From: Lachnospiraceae bacterium
GTDB taxonomy: Bacteria > Bacillota > Clostridia > Lachnospirales > Lachnospiraceae
Direction: 5' to 3'
DNA length: 64,000 nt
NCBI GenBank assembly: GCA_011959805.1
Contig: BLMC01000008.1
Coordinates: 1 to 64,000 of the forward strand
How positions within the stretch are numbered: position 1 is the first letter of the stretch; every line of letters starts with the position of its first letter. Of the stretch, positions 46,539 through 57,600 are shown piece after piece. Under the pieces are notes generated by a model. It had not been told where the DNA came from. It did no database searches and saw only the letters and a list, made by a program, of their open reading frames with translations. Both the position numbers and the translations under genes were made by a program.

Positions 46539-47144
46539 TTAAAATGTACTGATTATTTTCAGGGCTTGCTTTAATACCGCTCCTGAATCCATATTGTCTA
46601 TAATTGCTATCTGATTAACTGCCTTAAGTGCCTCCGCGGGAGTATATCCTAATGAAATCAATGCTTCTGTTGCCTCGTTTTTCGCACTGGAATTTGGCTG
46701 CACATCTTCTGTAAGCGCTTGATTTGTAGCACCAGAATACAAAATCTGAACTTTGTCCTTCAGCTCAAGAATAATTCTCTCTGCCGATTTATTTCCAATT
46801 CCGGGTGCTTTAGAGATTGCCTTGGCATCACCAGAAAGAATAGCAAATCGAAGATCATCTGCACTCATCACAGATAAGATACTCAATGCTCCTTTGGGCC
46901 CAATCCCATTGACAACAATCAATTTCTTATAAATCTCCAAATCATCTTTTGACAAAAATCCAAACAGATGAAATGCATCCTCCCGGACACTTGTATAGGT
47001 ATAAATTTTTATTGTGGCACCAATTCCTGGTAAGCGCTGTGCCACGCTAAACGGTATTCTAATGTTATAACCAATATTATTGCATTCCAATATCAAGTTA
47101 TCATCAGTGATATCAATAATTTCACCTTTTATATATGCGTACAT
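46539..47144 (-). CDS. ruvA: Holliday junction DNA-binding protein RuvA
   Basis: RuvA binds four-way junctions and loads RuvB. The 201-residue protein shows an OB domain (MYAYIKGEIIDI), helix-hairpin-helix motifs (VNGIGPKGALSIL and APGIGNKSAERIILEL) and the C-terminal RuvB-binding three-helix domain ending in EALISLGYTPAEALKAV. It starts the ruvA-ruvB pair. Confidence 0.97.
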   Translation of the reverse strand: MYAYIKGEIIDITDDNLILECNNIGYNIRIPFSVAQRLPGIGATIKIYTYTSVREDAFHLFGFLSKDDLEIYKKLIVVNGIGPKGALSILSVMSADDLRFAILSGDAKAISKAPGIGNKSAERIILELKDKVQILYSGATNQALTEDVQPNSSAKNEATEALISLGYTPAEALKAVNQIAIIDNMDSGAVLKQALKIISTF

Positions 47145-47283
47145 TTTTCACCCCGCTGTATACAATCTATTACTATTTACTCGCCCATTAAACAAACGAG
47201 ATTAAGAGTGTATCAATATTGCCATTTGTAGAAAAGCTAAAAATTATACAAACAGTAACTTTAAACTATTATAACACAGACTG

Positions 47284-47332
47284 TCAAAAAAATAAAGGAG
47301 AAAAAGAAACATATGTTTTCTCTTTCTCCCTT
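47284..47332 (-). terminator. Terminator of the ilv operon
   Basis: AAGGAGAAA...TTTCTCCCTT arms with an inner AAACA/TGTTT stem form a hairpin 14 bases after the ilvC stop codon. The minus strand continues with TTTATTTTTTT. Confidence 0.8.
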
Positions 47333-47345
47333 CCTGTATCGTTTA

Positions 47346-48431
<1,086 letters not shown>

Positions 48432-48932
48432 TTACTCAAGATGTACCAAATCTTCTGTGCCTCGTCCTAATCCAGCAATACCAGTTCTTGCAATCTCAAG
48501 AATCTCATAGTCCTGAAGAAGACCGATAAACGCCTCAATCTTTGATTGGCTTCCTGTAAGTTCCACTATCAAACTGTCTATATTGACATCGACAATCTTC
48601 GCTCGGAAGATATCTGCTACGGAAATAACTCCTTGACGTTTCTCTGGAGTTGATCGTACCTTGATTAGACAAAGCTCTCTGTAAACACTTTTCTCCGGTT
48701 TCAATTCCCGGATATCCCTTACATCAATTAGTTTTGCAACCTGTTTTTCAATCTGGTCAAGAATTTCCTCTTCTCCCGAAGTCACTATGGTGATACGACT
48801 GAAACGCGAATCTGCAGTAACACCAGCCGTAATGCTTTCGATATTATAGCCACGTCTGGAAAACAAACCCGAAATACGACTTAAAACACCAGAATTGTTA
48901 TCAACCAAAAGTTGAAATACTCTATTCTGCAT
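48432..48932 (-). CDS. ilvN: Acetolactate synthase regulatory subunit (paralogue 2)
   Basis: This is the regulatory partner of acetolactate synthase, carrying an ACT domain that senses valine. It begins QNRVFQLLVDNNSGVLSRISGLFSRRGYNIES and contains VLLQDYEILEIARTG-like C-terminal features. I start at the ATG at 48932, 8 bases after GGGAGTG, giving 166 residues. It is the second such subunit in the same operon and differs in sequence from the first. Confidence 0.92.
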   Translation of the reverse strand: MQNRVFQLLVDNNSGVLSRISGLFSRRGYNIESITAGVTADSRFSRITIVTSGEEEILDQIEKQVAKLIDVRDIRELKPEKSVYRELCLIKVRSTPEKRQGVISVADIFRAKIVDVNIDSLIVELTGSQSKIEAFIGLLQDYEILEIARTGIAGLGRGTEDLVHLE

Positions 48933-49007
48933 AAAGATACACTCCCTTATTATGTAAATCAATAAATCTTGCATAAATAACCAAAAATTATTGTAGCAAT
49001 TCTACTA

Positions 49008-49490
49008 TTAATTGTCAATACATTTAGGCAAAGCTAAAGTCCCTGTTCTTGCCACTTCCACAATACTGATAGACTTTAACATATCTAGCATAACCTTAAT
49101 GCGCTCTGGCATATCACAGATTTGTATAATCATATTGTTGTTGGACATATCGACAATATCTGCTTTCATAATCTCACAAATTTCCATAATATCGCGCCGC
49201 GTACCACGATTGTATTTTACTTTAATCAGCATAAGCTCTCGGCTAATACTATCCTTCTCATCAAAAGTTTTTACTTTGATGACATCCAACTTTTTGTTAA
49301 GCTGCTTCTCAATTTGCTCAATGGTTCGTTGATTTCCAGAACTTACAATCGTCATGCAAGAAACTGCTGGATCATCTGTCTCACCAACGGCTAGACTATC
49401 AATATTAAAACACCTTCTTGAAAACAAACCGGAAACCTTACAAAGTACACCTGCTCTATTTTCTACTAAAACGGAATATATTTTTTTCAT
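49008..49490 (-). CDS. ilvH: Acetolactate synthase regulatory subunit (paralogue 1)
   Basis: The 160-residue protein has an N-terminal ACT domain (YSVLVENRAGVLCKVSGLFSRR) and the C-terminal ALS_ss domain (RELMLIKVKYNRGTRRDI, then SIVEVARTGTLAL). It lies directly downstream of ilvB with a GGAGG site. It and the next gene are clear paralogues, so IlvB may pair with either. Which one senses which amino acid is not evident. Confidence 0.9.
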   Translation of the reverse strand: MKKIYSVLVENRAGVLCKVSGLFSRRCFNIDSLAVGETDDPAVSCMTIVSSGNQRTIEQIEKQLNKKLDVIKVKTFDEKDSISRELMLIKVKYNRGTRRDIMEICEIMKADIVDMSNNNMIIQICDMPERIKVMLDMLKSISIVEVARTGTLALPKCIDN

Positions 49491-49506
49491 ATAAATTGGA
49501 ACCTCC

Positions 49507-51135
49507 TCATTTTACCAAATCCATCGGATCTACGAGACACTCCATAAGCATGGTATTGTCCTGCGCTAAAAACTCCTTTAACTTCTCCTGCGCATGAGAC
49601 ATATTTTCCACTCGAATAAAGGGAATATCATACGCCGCCGCAAGTTTTTCAAGATTTGGCGTCCCATCTTTGATATCCACAACAGAATAGTTATCCTTAT
49701 AGGTATAATGTTGAAATTCACGTACCATTCCAAGGTAATTATTTTTTAGGACAATAATCTTTACTGGAATATGATGTTGCATGATTGTCGCAAGCTCCAT
49801 CATAGACATCTGGAAGGAACCATCGCCGCAGACTGCTACCACCTGTCTATCCATATCGCCGCGCTTGACACCCATCGCCGCTGGAATAGAATACCCCATC
49901 GTTCCCATTCCGCCTGAAGTAAGAAAACGCCCTTGCTTCACAATATGATAATTGCAGCTCCAAATTTGATTCTGTCCTACATCAGCAACATAGACTGCAT
50001 CTTCTTTCATCTCATTAGAAAGCATTGTAATAAACGCTGCTGGATCTACATATGCGGGATTTGGATTGCGTTTTTGAACCATCGTTTCACGGTAACCTTC
50101 TAGTGTCTGAATCCATGCCTCATGTTCACATTTCAATTCTTCCTTTGTAATGTCTTCAAAGATATGCCTTGCATCCCCTACAAGCGGAATGGACGGCCCA
50201 ACATTCTTACCAATCTCTGCGGGGTCCACATCAATATGTACCAAAATCTTATTGGTTGTAATCAAATCTGGTTGGCTAACAGCCCTGTCCGCCACACGCG
50301 CACCAACCATAATTAAAAGGTCTGACTCATTCATTGCACGATTTGCATAGGCCTTGCCATTATTTCCAACCATGCCAAAATACATTGGGTCCTCTGTAGG
50401 CATAACTCCAATCCCCATCATTGTAGACACAACAGGAATCCGATAATTATGGGCAAATTCACGAAGGGCCAAAACCGCCTCACTCAAATGGACGCCTCCA
50501 CCTGCACAGATAATTGGTCTTTTTGCTTTCTCTAATTCTTTGATAACCTTTTTAATCTGTACAATATTTCCCTTGATTGTTGGTTTATATGCGCGAATAT
50601 TTACTTCTTCTGGATATTTAAAATTTCTGATAGCCGCATTTTGTATATCGATTGGAACATCAATCAACACAGGACCTTTTCTGCCAGAATTTGCTATATA
50701 AAATGCTTCCTTAAATACACGAGGTATCTCCTCTACATTTTTTATCAAATAACTATATTTTACAAAAGACTCAACAGCCCCTGTAATGTCCGCTTCCTGA
50801 AAAACATCGCTTCCAATCAGTTCACTTTTTACCTGTCCTGTAATACATACAATGGGAATACTATCTGCAAAGGCTGTCGCGATACCTGTAATTAAATTGG
50901 TTGCACCTGGTCCGCTTGTCACAGCACACACTCCTACTTTACCGGTGACTCGGGCTTCTCCGCTTGCTGCGTGCGCAGCATTCTGTTCTGTTCTCACTAA
51001 TATTGTCCTAATTTCCGAATCGAGAATGCTGTTGTAAAACGGGCATATCGCCACTCCTGGATAGCCATATACTGTGGTAACGCCCTCTTTCTCGAGACAT
51101 TTTACGATTGCGTCAGCACCGATCATGTTGTTCAC
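49507..51135 (-). CDS. ilvB: Acetolactate synthase large subunit
   Basis: This thiamine-diphosphate enzyme condenses pyruvate units to acetolactate in branched-chain amino acid synthesis. The N-terminal TPP domain includes the catalytic glutamate in RTEQNAAHAASGEAR. The C-terminal TPP domain has VCGDGSFQMSMMELATI and KNNYLGMVREFQ. At 542 residues it is slightly shorter than E. coli enzymes but complete. The start is GTG, 6 bases after AAAGGA. A divergent promoter lies upstream. Confidence 0.96.
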   Translation of the reverse strand: MNNMIGADAIVKCLEKEGVTTVYGYPGVAICPFYNSILDSEIRTILVRTEQNAAHAASGEARVTGKVGVCAVTSGPGATNLITGIATAFADSIPIVCITGQVKSELIGSDVFQEADITGAVESFVKYSYLIKNVEEIPRVFKEAFYIANSGRKGPVLIDVPIDIQNAAIRNFKYPEEVNIRAYKPTIKGNIVQIKKVIKELEKAKRPIICAGGGVHLSEAVLALREFAHNYRIPVVSTMMGIGVMPTEDPMYFGMVGNNGKAYANRAMNESDLLIMVGARVADRAVSQPDLITTNKILVHIDVDPAEIGKNVGPSIPLVGDARHIFEDITKEELKCEHEAWIQTLEGYRETMVQKRNPNPAYVDPAAFITMLSNEMKEDAVYVADVGQNQIWSCNYHIVKQGRFLTSGGMGTMGYSIPAAMGVKRGDMDRQVVAVCGDGSFQMSMMELATIMQHHIPVKIIVLKNNYLGMVREFQHYTYKDNYSVVDIKDGTPNLEKLAAAYDIPFIRVENMSHAQEKLKEFLAQDNTMLMECLVDPMDLVK

Positions 51136-51199
51136 TCTTATCCTTTCAAATGTGATTTATTTTGCCGCAATCACATAAAACTGCTGCAAAACATATTTC

Positions 51200-51228
51200 A
51201 TTATACATAATATTACAGATTAAGTAAA
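51200..51228 (-). promoter_or_regulatory. Promoter of the ilv operon
   Basis: On the minus strand TTTACT (51223-51228) and TATAAT (51200-51205) are separated by 17 bases. The leader of about 60 bases is too short for a T-box riboswitch. Confidence 0.7.
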
Positions 51229-51260
51229 CCTTTATTTTGAAGAATGGTTTAATTTTCACA

Positions 51261-51289
51261 TTGATTTTGTATACATATTATGCTAAAGT
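51261..51289 (+). promoter_or_regulatory. Promoter of the lipoprotein gene
   Basis: TTGATT (51261-51266) and TAAAGT (51284-51289) are separated by 17 bases, about 110 bases upstream of the lipoprotein start. Confidence 0.55.
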
Positions 51290-51400
51290 ATGCTTATGCA
51301 ATTAATACACAATGAAGCCGATGGATATTGACCTTAACAGCTTCTTATGAATGAATCCTTTCCAGGATAGATAACAAATTTAAAAAAGGAAACGATAAAA

Positions 51401-51988
51401 ATGAACCGCATTTTACGCAATAAGAAAACAATACTAATCGTCACTGCCCTAACAAGTGCTACCTGTTTTTCCGGCTGCAACAAAGCAAGTGATGAGGAGA
51501 AAGCATTGGCCGTTTTTTCGACCTCTATCTCTGAGTTTGCAACCTACATAAAAGATACTGATGAAAAAATAAATGACCTTGATCCTAGTCAAAAAGAATC
51601 TGTAATAGAACTTTTAGAAATACTAGATGATATGGATAACCAATTTGAAAATTTTTCCTTGGTTGAACCTCCTTTGCAGTATGCAGGAGTATCAAATTTG
51701 GCAAGGCAAGCAAGCACAGATATGTCTCTTGCTGTATCTTATTATCACACGGCATATGAGTCAGAACCTTTTGACGAAAATTATGCCAATGCAGCCTATC
51801 AGTGCTATTCAAATTCCATTGAGTACATCCGGTATATTGGATATTTATTAAAAGGAGAAAAAATACCAGAAAACGACCATGTTACGGTATATGAAGAATT
51901 AAATAACGAAAATATTTTAGACAAATGGTGGTCAGGAGATGACGAAAACGAAGCGACTTTTGACAATGCATCAGAAGTCGCTAACTAA
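51401..51988 (+). CDS. Putative lipoprotein of unknown function
   Basis: A signal peptide with lipobox FSGC (cysteine near residue 26) predicts lipid anchoring at the outer face of the membrane. The remaining 170 residues are acidic and helical, with LLEILDDMDNQFENFSLV and a C-terminal Asp/Glu-rich tail. No known domain is recognised. It is monocistronic with its own promoter and terminator. Confidence 0.8.
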   Translation: MNRILRNKKTILIVTALTSATCFSGCNKASDEEKALAVFSTSISEFATYIKDTDEKINDLDPSQKESVIELLEILDDMDNQFENFSLVEPPLQYAGVSNLARQASTDMSLAVSYYHTAYESEPFDENYANAAYQCYSNSIEYIRYIGYLLKGEKIPENDHVTVYEELNNENILDKWWSGDDENEATFDNASEVAN

Positions 51989-51999
51989 AAATATTTCTA

Positions 52000-52025
52000 A
52001 ACATCGAATCATTTGATTCGATGTT
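52000..52025 (+). terminator. Terminator after the lipoprotein gene
   Basis: AACATCGAATC/GATTCGATGTT with a 4-base loop lies 12 bases after the lipoprotein stop. The T-tract is poor. It overlaps the stop codon of the convergent DUF308 gene and may serve both. Confidence 0.55.
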
Positions 52026-52602
52026 ATTCATTTCCCTTGAACTCACGCACTCTTTTATCAGTATCTTTCTGTGCCAAATAAGAGAACGCTAAAAGTGCTA
52101 AATCAGAACCACCATCATAAATCATAGCAATTCCCAAAAGAACCATTGTAATTTCATACGCAGTAAATGGATTTAACACCAACAACAGACCAACCACAAT
52201 TGTAAGAATGGCAGCAATCAATGCAATCCACCACTTATCACTTCCTGCCCTTTTAATGTCTAATGTATACTGAATATCCATCAGTCCATGAATCAATACA
52301 ATCACTCCTACAACCACTGGAACAATCGACAATACAATGCGCGGTTGTGTACAAATCCAAATGCCAAGAAGGATTAGTACAATTCCCATAAGCATATTAA
52401 ACTTATTGTAAAAGCCAAGCCGCTCGCCACGCAGAAAACCGATAAGTTGAATAACTCCCATTAAAATCAGTGCCCCACCGATCAAATAGCACAGCAAAAC
52501 GCCAAGAATATGTGGCCATATCACAAGAACAAGCCCCAATACTACCATAATTACTGCATTGATTAAATAATTGTGCTTCATATCCTGTATAATTGATTTC
52601 AT
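52024..52602 (-). CDS. DUF308 (HdeD-like) membrane protein
   Basis: Six hydrophobic segments fill the 192-residue protein (for example INAVIMVVLGLVLVIWPHIL, ILIGGALILMGVIQLI-like and IVVGLLLVLNPF), the pattern of DUF308/HdeD proteins whose function in Gram-positives is unclear. A short basic C-terminus follows. I start at the ATG at 52602, 7-8 bases after AGGAGG, instead of the TTG two codons upstream. Confidence 0.85.
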   Translation of the reverse strand: MKSIIQDMKHNYLINAVIMVVLGLVLVIWPHILGVLLCYLIGGALILMGVIQLIGFLRGERLGFYNKFNMLMGIVLILLGIWICTQPRIVLSIVPVVVGVIVLIHGLMDIQYTLDIKRAGSDKWWIALIAAILTIVVGLLLVLNPFTAYEITMVLLGIAMIYDGGSDLALLAFSYLAQKDTDKRVREFKGNE

Positions 52603-52719
52603 AAACAATACCTCCTTATAGACAGGACTATTTTTGATTTCGTATACAAGTATTGTAGCATATTATTTTAAAAAATAATACTGAATTTTTTATATATTAT
52701 TTTTCTTTGCATCTAAGCA

Positions 52720-53493
52720 CTAAAACACCCACTCATACAATATCGCAAACAGTTCTCTTGCATAATATGTTGGCAGCAGCCATAATGCTGTATCTCCTGA
52801 GGCAGCACCATGTTCCAATCCAAGACTATCTGCAACCTTTCCAGCTCTGTATTCATGAAAATTATTGGTTGCAATCGCAATCTGTTCTTTAAGCCCATGT
52901 TCTTTTATAATCTCATAAGAAAAAGCAAGATTTTCCCGTGTTGTAGTAGATTTATCTTCCTTGTATATCCGGTCAGGAGCAATACCATTATTTACTAGAT
53001 ACAGATACATACACTCTGCCTCGGAAATCGTCTCATCTATCCCTTGACCTCCTGACACAATACATGCTGAATCTGGATTTGCATTCAAATATTTTAAAGC
53101 TGCCTTCAGGCGTTCTTCTAGTGTAATACTAGGTCGTTCCCCATATACTTTGCACCCCAATACTATCACAGTAGCATTTGAAGCTGGTTTCGTATTGGCA
53201 GCTTTTATCATCAATATTGTCATAACAATCACAAGGACTATTCCCAAAAGTATCCCTGCTGCCAGAATACTTAAAATTATTCTCCCAATTCTTTTCTGCC
53301 AACAAACATGTAACAATCTGTGCACTGTTGGCAGAAACAGTGCATAAAGTATCACACAAATGCAAAACACAAGACCTGCTGTATTTCCTATATTTAATAT
53401 CCTTCTTCTAAGTACAGGAAGAAAAAAACCGCTAAAGCTGGCTGCACCAAATAAAAACAATAGCAATCTTATAATAATATTCCAAACTTTCAA
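52720..53493 (-). CDS. YdcF/ElyC-type DUF218 membrane protein
   Basis: Two to three N-terminal membrane segments precede the DUF218 domain at about residues 100-250. VIVLGCKVYGERPSITLEER, CIVSGGQG and KSTTTRENL are the conserved motifs. ElyC/SanA relatives influence envelope and lipid-carrier metabolism. The likely start is TTG, about 8 bases after AGAGGA, for 257 residues. Confidence 0.88.
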   Translation of the reverse strand: MKVWNIIIRLLLFLFGAASFSGFFLPVLRRRILNIGNTAGLVFCICVILYALFLPTVHRLLHVCWQKRIGRIILSILAAGILLGIVLVIVMTILMIKAANTKPASNATVIVLGCKVYGERPSITLEERLKAALKYLNANPDSACIVSGGQGIDETISEAECMYLYLVNNGIAPDRIYKEDKSTTTRENLAFSYEIIKEHGLKEQIAIATNNFHEYRAGKVADSLGLEHGAASGDTALWLLPTYYARELFAILYEWVF

Positions 53494-53598
53494 TACTTTA
53501 TCCTCTCTGTTAGATACTCATGTATAGTCCAGTAAAAATTACTTCCTCTACGCATTGCATTACTAATGCGTCATGTAATAACTTATTTTCTTCTATAT

Positions 53599-53698
53599 GT
53601 GCAATCGAGTAGAGACCCCTACTCGCGCGCCGGGCACCCGTCAGCGAACCGATAAATTGGTTTGATGACACATTTCACTTGGGTGCCTGTGTGCACAA
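53599..53698 (+). repeat. Structured interspersed repeat, copy R7
   Basis: This copy has hairpin I (GAGTAGaGAccCCTACTC), GCGCGCC linker, and a hairpin II whose outer arms are GGCACCC/GGGTGCC and whose inner stem is a longer AACC...GGTT type. It ends in TTTCACTT, GGGTGCC and GTGTGCACAAAA. The outer stem differs from other copies at both sides yet still pairs, which is compensatory change. The tail joins a terminator. Confidence 0.85.
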
Positions 53699-53723
53699 AA
53701 AGACGACAGATATTTCTGTCGCC
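53695..53723 (-). terminator. Terminator of the DUF4854-like lipoprotein gene
   Basis: CGACAG/CTGTCG with a 6-base loop is followed on the minus strand by a TTTTT tract that runs straight into the tail of repeat copy R7. Confidence 0.75.
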
Positions 53724-53747
53724 TAATTTTTGTTTAAAGTTTCTAAA

Positions 53748-54371
53748 TTACAATTCGTGACGAAACAGCTCTGTACCATTGCTTGTCCTATAAACAATCT
53801 GCACTACAAGATCGGAAATACCAATTGTTTCTTTCAGCTCATCACGCATTGGCTGAAACTGATCTTTAAGTCCATCAAATTGTTGCTGCATTTGTGTTTC
53901 CATTTCACTTTTCTGCTCATCTGTCAAATCACTGCCGTCTGTGCCAAGAGCCTCTGCCGAAAGTACAAAAACCATAGACAATGTATTGCCTTCTCCCTCA
54001 AACTCTGTTGTCATCATTCCATTCGACATTGCGCCAATTGTTGTATTAAGCACCTCCACATATTGAGCAGCTTCCTCAGAGCTTACCCATTCCTCAACAG
54101 TCATGCCACCCTCTGCATTCGCATTTGCTGTATCTGTCTGTGCTGTATCTTCTGTATCTGCATTTGCTGTATCTTCTGTATCTGCATTTGCTGTATCTGT
54201 CTGTGCTGTACCTTCTGTATCTGTGTTTGCTGCATCTTCTACAGTATTTGTAACTGCTGCTGACTCTGCTGGTGCCTTATCGTTATCTTTTGAACCACAT
54301 GCTGTCACTGTAAACATCATTGATGTCACAACTGCTACTGATAAAATTACATTAACAATCTTCTTTTTCAT
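53748..54371 (-). CDS. Lipoprotein with acidic Thr/Ala/Asp repeats (DUF4854-like)
   Basis: A signal peptide with lipobox VTACGS predicts lipid anchoring. After that comes a low-complexity stretch of imperfect DTEDTANA/DTANA units, then a C-terminal domain with MTVEEWVSSEEAAQYV and SMVFVLSAEALGT that resembles the DUF4854 family. I start at the ATG at 54371 after GGGGGAATTTAGG, giving 207 residues. The repeats make the antisense strand look like a cysteine-rich ORF. Confidence 0.8.
   Translation of the reverse strand: MKKKIVNVILSVAVVTSMMFTVTACGSKDNDKAPAESAAVTNTVEDAANTDTEGTAQTDTANADTEDTANADTEDTAQTDTANANAEGGMTVEEWVSSEEAAQYVEVLNTTIGAMSNGMMTTEFEGEGNTLSMVFVLSAEALGTDGSDLTDEQKSEMETQMQQQFDGLKDQFQPMRDELKETIGISDLVVQIVYRTSNGTELFRHEL
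54112..54243 (-). repeat. In-frame short tandem repeats in the lipoprotein gene
   Basis: The DNA contains imperfect repeats of GCATTTGCTGTATCT and TTCTGTATCT-type units (plus-strand sense). They encode the Asp/Thr/Ala-rich spacer behind the lipobox. Such tracts can change in length by slippage or recombination. Confidence 0.75.
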
Positions 54372-54563
54372 CCTAAATTCCCCCTTCTTATGAAAAATCA
54401 TAAATAATTGTTTAACGTCTTAACAATTTAGCAGTTTATCACTGTTTGATTAATGTGTCAACTTCCAAAACATATTTTCGGAGTGTTGTTTAGAATAACA
54501 ATAATTTCCTCCAAATTTTAGTGCACTTTATACAGTTTTAAATAAACAATAGTTTAAAATAAA

Positions 54564-54606
54564 TTTTGGTTTCACTCGCCCAATCTAGTAGGCACTGAAA
54601 CCAAAA
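54564..54606 (-). terminator. Terminator of the BlaR1-like gene
   Basis: TTTTGGTTTCA/TGAAACCAAAA arms enclose a 21-base loop 17 bases after the stop codon of the M56 gene. On the minus strand TTTATTTT follows the stem. Confidence 0.7.
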
Positions 54607-54622
54607 GAATAAAAATCTAATT

Positions 54623-57600
54623 TTATTCTTCTGGTTTGATAGGAACATATTCTACACTACTACTGTGATTAAATGGAAGCGTAATTATCCCGCTCCCCTC
54701 TGTAGCCTCCTCAATCCCCTGATGCATTAATGCTATTTTACCGCAACTATCCAGCAGAAAATAATGCCTAGATGTCCATGTATGGTCTTTCTGAAGCCGA
54801 AGTTCTGTGATAACATATCCCAATGTATCGGCATGCCCCAAAAATCCAGGGACATATGTCTTTAAAAATACAACTGGCGTCTTTTCATTCTGAAAAGTAA
54901 TTATATTGCATCCACTAATGGCATCTACAGCAATCTTTTCTCCAGAAGTTTTATTTTGTATCTCATTTTTCAATTCAACCTGATTTTGGTCATATAGTAA
55001 AGTTAGTGCATCCATCATAATTGTGGCTACAGTCTGACACGATTCCCCTTCTCCAATCTGAATCAAAAGTAGTGGTTCCTTTTCCTCTGGTTTAACATAA
55101 GTGCGAAAAATAGAAAATCCGTTTTCTTCTCTATAACCATCTGGCAATGGAATCTGTTCACCTGTTTTTGTATTTGTCACTTTTAACGCATATCCTCCAT
55201 CACCACCATTATATTTTAAATCCATTAATTCAATTTGCTCCTCTATGCCATCCCCATCCAAGTCAAGTTTTTGTGGAAAGCCCGCATTAAACGCAAATTC
55301 ATGGTGATTTGGGAAAATCGCTTCAAGCTGTTTCGCATCTTTCTGCGCAATTTCTCCCACACTTTGACTCGTAATCTCATATGGGACAATAGAATCTATA
55401 TCTGAAGCCTTTGCATTTTCTGTGCTTGGAACCCAGATACCATCTGTTCCATAAGGCTGTATCATCTGGATCGTTACCGAACTTCCATCCTCATAAAAAT
55501 CAAATGTCACAGTACAGTTGGAACTATCTGTATTAGATTTTGTCACACGCGTTCCAACTTTATTGGGATTGTTCAATAGATTCAATAGATAAATCGCTGC
55601 GGAATCTGGTTCAAACAACTTTTTATACCAATCGTTGGTTCGATTCTCTTTTGCATTTCTATTGAGAGCTTCTCCCGCTCCATTAAAGGAATAATAATCC
55701 ATCATTGTACCCGTAATACCCTCTGGATAGGCACGATTAAATTCTTCCGCAATACAGATTGCATTCATAAATTCTATTGTCTCTGATACAATAATACCTT
55801 TCTCCCCTTCCATTTCAAAGGTGAGAAATTCACGCCATACAGTCACATGTGGGTCAGATGACCATGCATAATACAATATTTCTGCGGAATGTTCTGTCAT
55901 GCTCACAATGCGATAATTGCGTGCAGTCGCATTATCTTCATTCTCTCCTCCCCAAGGCCACGGACTCGACCAGCCAAACGATACACTTTCTTCCTCATTA
56001 TCAAACGTTTGACTTAACAGCTCTCTTTCCAAAAGATGCGCCTGCACCTGATTACTGGCAAATTTTAGAATAGTCTTCGTATCACGGTTACAAAATGCTT
56101 GTGCCCACTGCTCAATCATTTCTCTTGCATTTATTGTGGACTCTTGTTTATACATGCTAGGCACTAGCGCTTCAAGTGTTGTTTCTACTCCTTTCAAGCG
56201 CTCAATAGTTGCTTTCCAATTTTGCTGTAATTGTTTTTCTTCTTTTGAGAAGGCCTGATTATCTAATGTTTCAAGTTGTTTTTGCAATATATTTTTTTCT
56301 GTCAAAATCTGTTTTTGCATTGCTTCCACATCTGTTATATTTTTCTGAAATTCCTGATTTGTTATTGTAGTGTCTTGGCGCAAATTATTGGAAATATTTT
56401 GTGTCAAAACATCTGCTTCACGCAAAAGTCTTAGTGCGTCTGTTTTCACAAAAATAGAACCGTCTATCATGAAATTATCTACATTTTGTTTTGAATCAGT
56501 CAAGAGGATTTCAGACGAATTTTTAGCATCAAATAACAAAGTACCATAATCTGTAGTAATAAATTGATAGTGATACTTTTGGTCTTCTGTAACTGCAATC
56601 AGTCGATTACCTTCAATCTCGTAATTTCCATAGGATAAATAAGAACTAAGCGCATCGTAAGAAAATGTAAATTTCCCGTTTTGGGATACTTTTAAACTTG
56701 GGATACTTTTATTTTCCTTCTGTTCATTCGACGGCAAAAAAAGACAATAATCCCCATCTATTGTGATGATTGTTTCTGCAAATTCTGTTTTATCTGTTTT
56801 CTTCTGTGTCATAAAACACACTGGAACAATCATACATACCAATATTCCTACCACCAAAATCCAAAAGGTAGGTTTTTTATAATGCAGCACATTTTTCACG
56901 CGCTCTTTGACACTAACTTCCCCAAAAGCAATTGGACATGCTGCAATCATGCAGCGATTGACTGCGCTGTTGAGAAGTGCTTGAGAATATGCCTTTTTAT
57001 GTTCCACACCAAGTTCACGGATAACACACTCATCACAAATCAACTCAATGTCCTTACAGAGTATAATATAGGCAATCCACACACAAGGATTAAACCAATA
57101 AATTGATAGAAGCACAAATCCAATAGGTTTTATTAAATAATCTTTTCTCTTTCTATGTGTCAATTCATGTCGAATCACATAGGGAAGTTCCTCGTTGGAA
57201 ATACTGTTTGGAATATAAATACGCGGAAAAATAACCCCAAATAAAAATGGACTTTCAATCGCATCACTTCGATAAATTTTTACAACGTTCTTTCCTTTGT
57301 ACCCATTATCTAGTACAATTTCTACTGGCACAGACAGTTTGACACGGCTTCTAAGACGCAACCAGCTAAACAACATATAACCAAACATCAATATCATACC
57401 GCCAAGCCAAAATCTCGTCCATATTTCCACTCTAGTAATTGGTTTATGTTTGTGATTCTCTTGCATAGGCGTATTTTCATATGGAATTGATGAATTATTT
57501 GATTGCTGTTTTTCTAACATGGTTAAATTTATATCGGGCTGCACTGTTTGGTAAATATAGTTCTCTGCCATTTGTGTATTTGGAATCAAACTAAATATAG

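Noticed and set aside
51136-51260. Possible T-box riboswitch before ilvB
   Set aside because: The leader is only about 60 bases and I see no T-box sequence or terminator.
54112-54243. Possible CRISPR-like repeats
   Set aside because: Repeats are short, imperfect, in frame with a coding region and have no uniform spacers or cas genes nearby.
53730-54263. 177-codon plus-strand cysteine-rich ORF
   Set aside because: It is the antisense shadow of the repeat tract in the lipoprotein gene; the Cys/Ile/Leu pattern comes from the Asp/Thr/Ala repeats on the other strand.
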